From: Pseudomonas sp. R37(2017)
GTDB taxonomy: Bacteria; Pseudomonadota; Gammaproteobacteria; Pseudomonadales; Pseudomonadaceae
Length of the DNA: 64,000 nucleotides
Reading direction: 5' to 3'
NCBI RefSeq assembly: GCF_002113375.1
Contig: NZ_NEHO01000017.1
Span: 1-64,000 of the forward strand
The notes below the pieces were generated by a model. It saw only the letters and a program-made list of their open reading frames with translations, was not told the origin of the DNA and searched no databases. The position numbers and the translations under genes were made by a program. Below are positions 63,274-64,000 of the stretch, piece after piece (the stretch's first letter is position 1; each line of letters starts with the position of its first letter).

Positions 63274-64000
63274 TGTCGATCGAAGTGCGTAACGTCAGCA
63301 AGAATTTCAACGCGTTCAAGGCGCTGGACAACATCAGCCTGGACATCCAGAGCGGCGAACTCGTCGCGTTGCTCGGTCCGTCGGGCTGCGGCAAGACCAC
63401 GCTGCTGCGGATCATCGCCGGCCTGGAAACCCCGGATCAGGGCAACATCGTGTTCCACGGTGAAGACGTTTCCGGCCATGACGTGCGGGATCGCAACGTC
63501 GGCTTCGTGTTCCAGCACTACGCCTTGTTCCGCCACATGACGGTGTTCGACAACGTCGCGTTCGGCCTGCGCATGAAGCCGAAAAACCAGCGCCCGAGCG
63601 AAAGCCAGATCGCGACCAAGGTTCACGAACTGCTGAACATGGTGCAACTGGACTGGCTGTCGGACCGCTACCCGGAACAGCTCTCAGGCGGCCAGCGCCA
63701 GCGCATTGCGTTGGCCCGGGCGCTGGCGGTGGAGCCGAAAGTGCTGCTGCTCGACGAGCCCTTCGGCGCCCTCGACGCCAAGGTTCGCAAGGAGCTGCGC
63801 CGCTGGCTCGCGCGGTTGCACGAAGACATCAACCTGACCTCGGTGTTCGTGACCCACGACCAGGAAGAGGCGATGGAAGTCGCCGACCGTATCGTGGTGA
63901 TGAACAAGGGTGTGATCGAGCAGATCGGCTCACCGGGCGACGTTTACGAAAACCCGGCCAGCGATTTCGTCTATCACTTCCTCGGTGATTCGAACCGTCT
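63274..64000 (+). CDS. cysA: Sulfate ABC importer ATPase CysA (partial, cut by window edge)
   Basis: The first 242 codons of CysA; GGAGGAA precedes the ATG. Walker A GPSGCGKTT, signature LSGGQRQRIALARAL, Walker B LLLDEPFGALD and the H-loop VTHDQEEAM are present. The C-terminal regulatory domain lies beyond the window. Confidence 0.95.

Overview
The window is chromosomal DNA of a fluorescent-group Pseudomonas. The evidence is high GC coding, the familiar gene order gabD-gabT ... desA, GGDEF-EAL protein, oscA, sbp, cysT, cysW, cysA (as around PA0265-PA0286 of P. aeruginosa), a LapA-type adhesin with its type I secretion genes, and many Pseudomonas REP palindromes (core GTAGGAGCGAGCATGCTCG or GTGGGAGCGAGC). 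No insertion sequence, integrase, CRISPR array or rRNA operon was seen; one tRNA-Arg is present.

Layout. (1) 1-7801: the N-terminal 846 codons of a very large LapA/MapA-like adhesin (minus strand, running off the left edge) face a LapE-LapB-LapC type I secretion operon. The adhesin carries a TAAG motif of the kind cut by LapG, and the divergent promoter region holds a FleQ-box-like sequence. (2) 8202-12915: a TauD-family dioxygenase, an ABC importer and a LysR regulator. (3) 13141-17344: an MFS/HlyD/outer-membrane-factor drug-efflux operon whose last gene has a perfect REP inverted repeat inside its coding start. (4) 17425-35600: the most unusual part. It encodes two HlyD-type adaptors (one with a cytoplasmic GAF-like domain), a PqqD-like/M50 protease/HlyD fusion, a GNAT acetyltransferase, an opposite-strand tail-collar protein with a small partner, a RaxST-like sulfotransferase, a 3,046-residue LEPR-XLL/DUF4347 protein with 22 Ig-like repeats, an outer-membrane-factor lipoprotein and an APS kinase. 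No ABC ATPase is present in this cluster. I read it as a candidate secretion system for a sulfated giant surface protein: CysC makes PAPS, the sulfotransferase uses it in the cytoplasm, and M50/HlyD/TolC proteins export the product. This is inference from neighbourhood and domains.

(5) 35613-38545: slipin/NfeD pair, YbaK-type deacylase, DUF2789 protein and a type II toxin-antitoxin pair with a palindromic operator. (6) 38648-43707: MarR regulator with an AaeB/AaeX/AaeA-like FUSC efflux operon and an outer-membrane factor, all translationally overlapped. (7) 43801-50332: membrane protein of unknown role, DUF945 protein, Rieske/FAD reductase, PEBP protein, a small acidic protein and three small envelope proteins. 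(8) 50572-55254: tRNA-Arg(CCG), gabD, gabT and a receiver-HDOD protein. (9) 55394-59850: two cyclic-di-GMP enzymes around a delta-9 desaturase. (10) 60146-64000: oscA and the sulfate importer sbp-cysTWA, with cysA cut by the window edge, behind a promoter containing a perfect palindrome and a direct repeat.

Sulfur handling recurs in the window (TauD-like enzyme and ABC importer, CysC plus sulfotransferase, sulfate uptake), as do large adhesins and cyclic-di-GMP signalling. Whether these are functionally linked cannot be decided from sequence alone.
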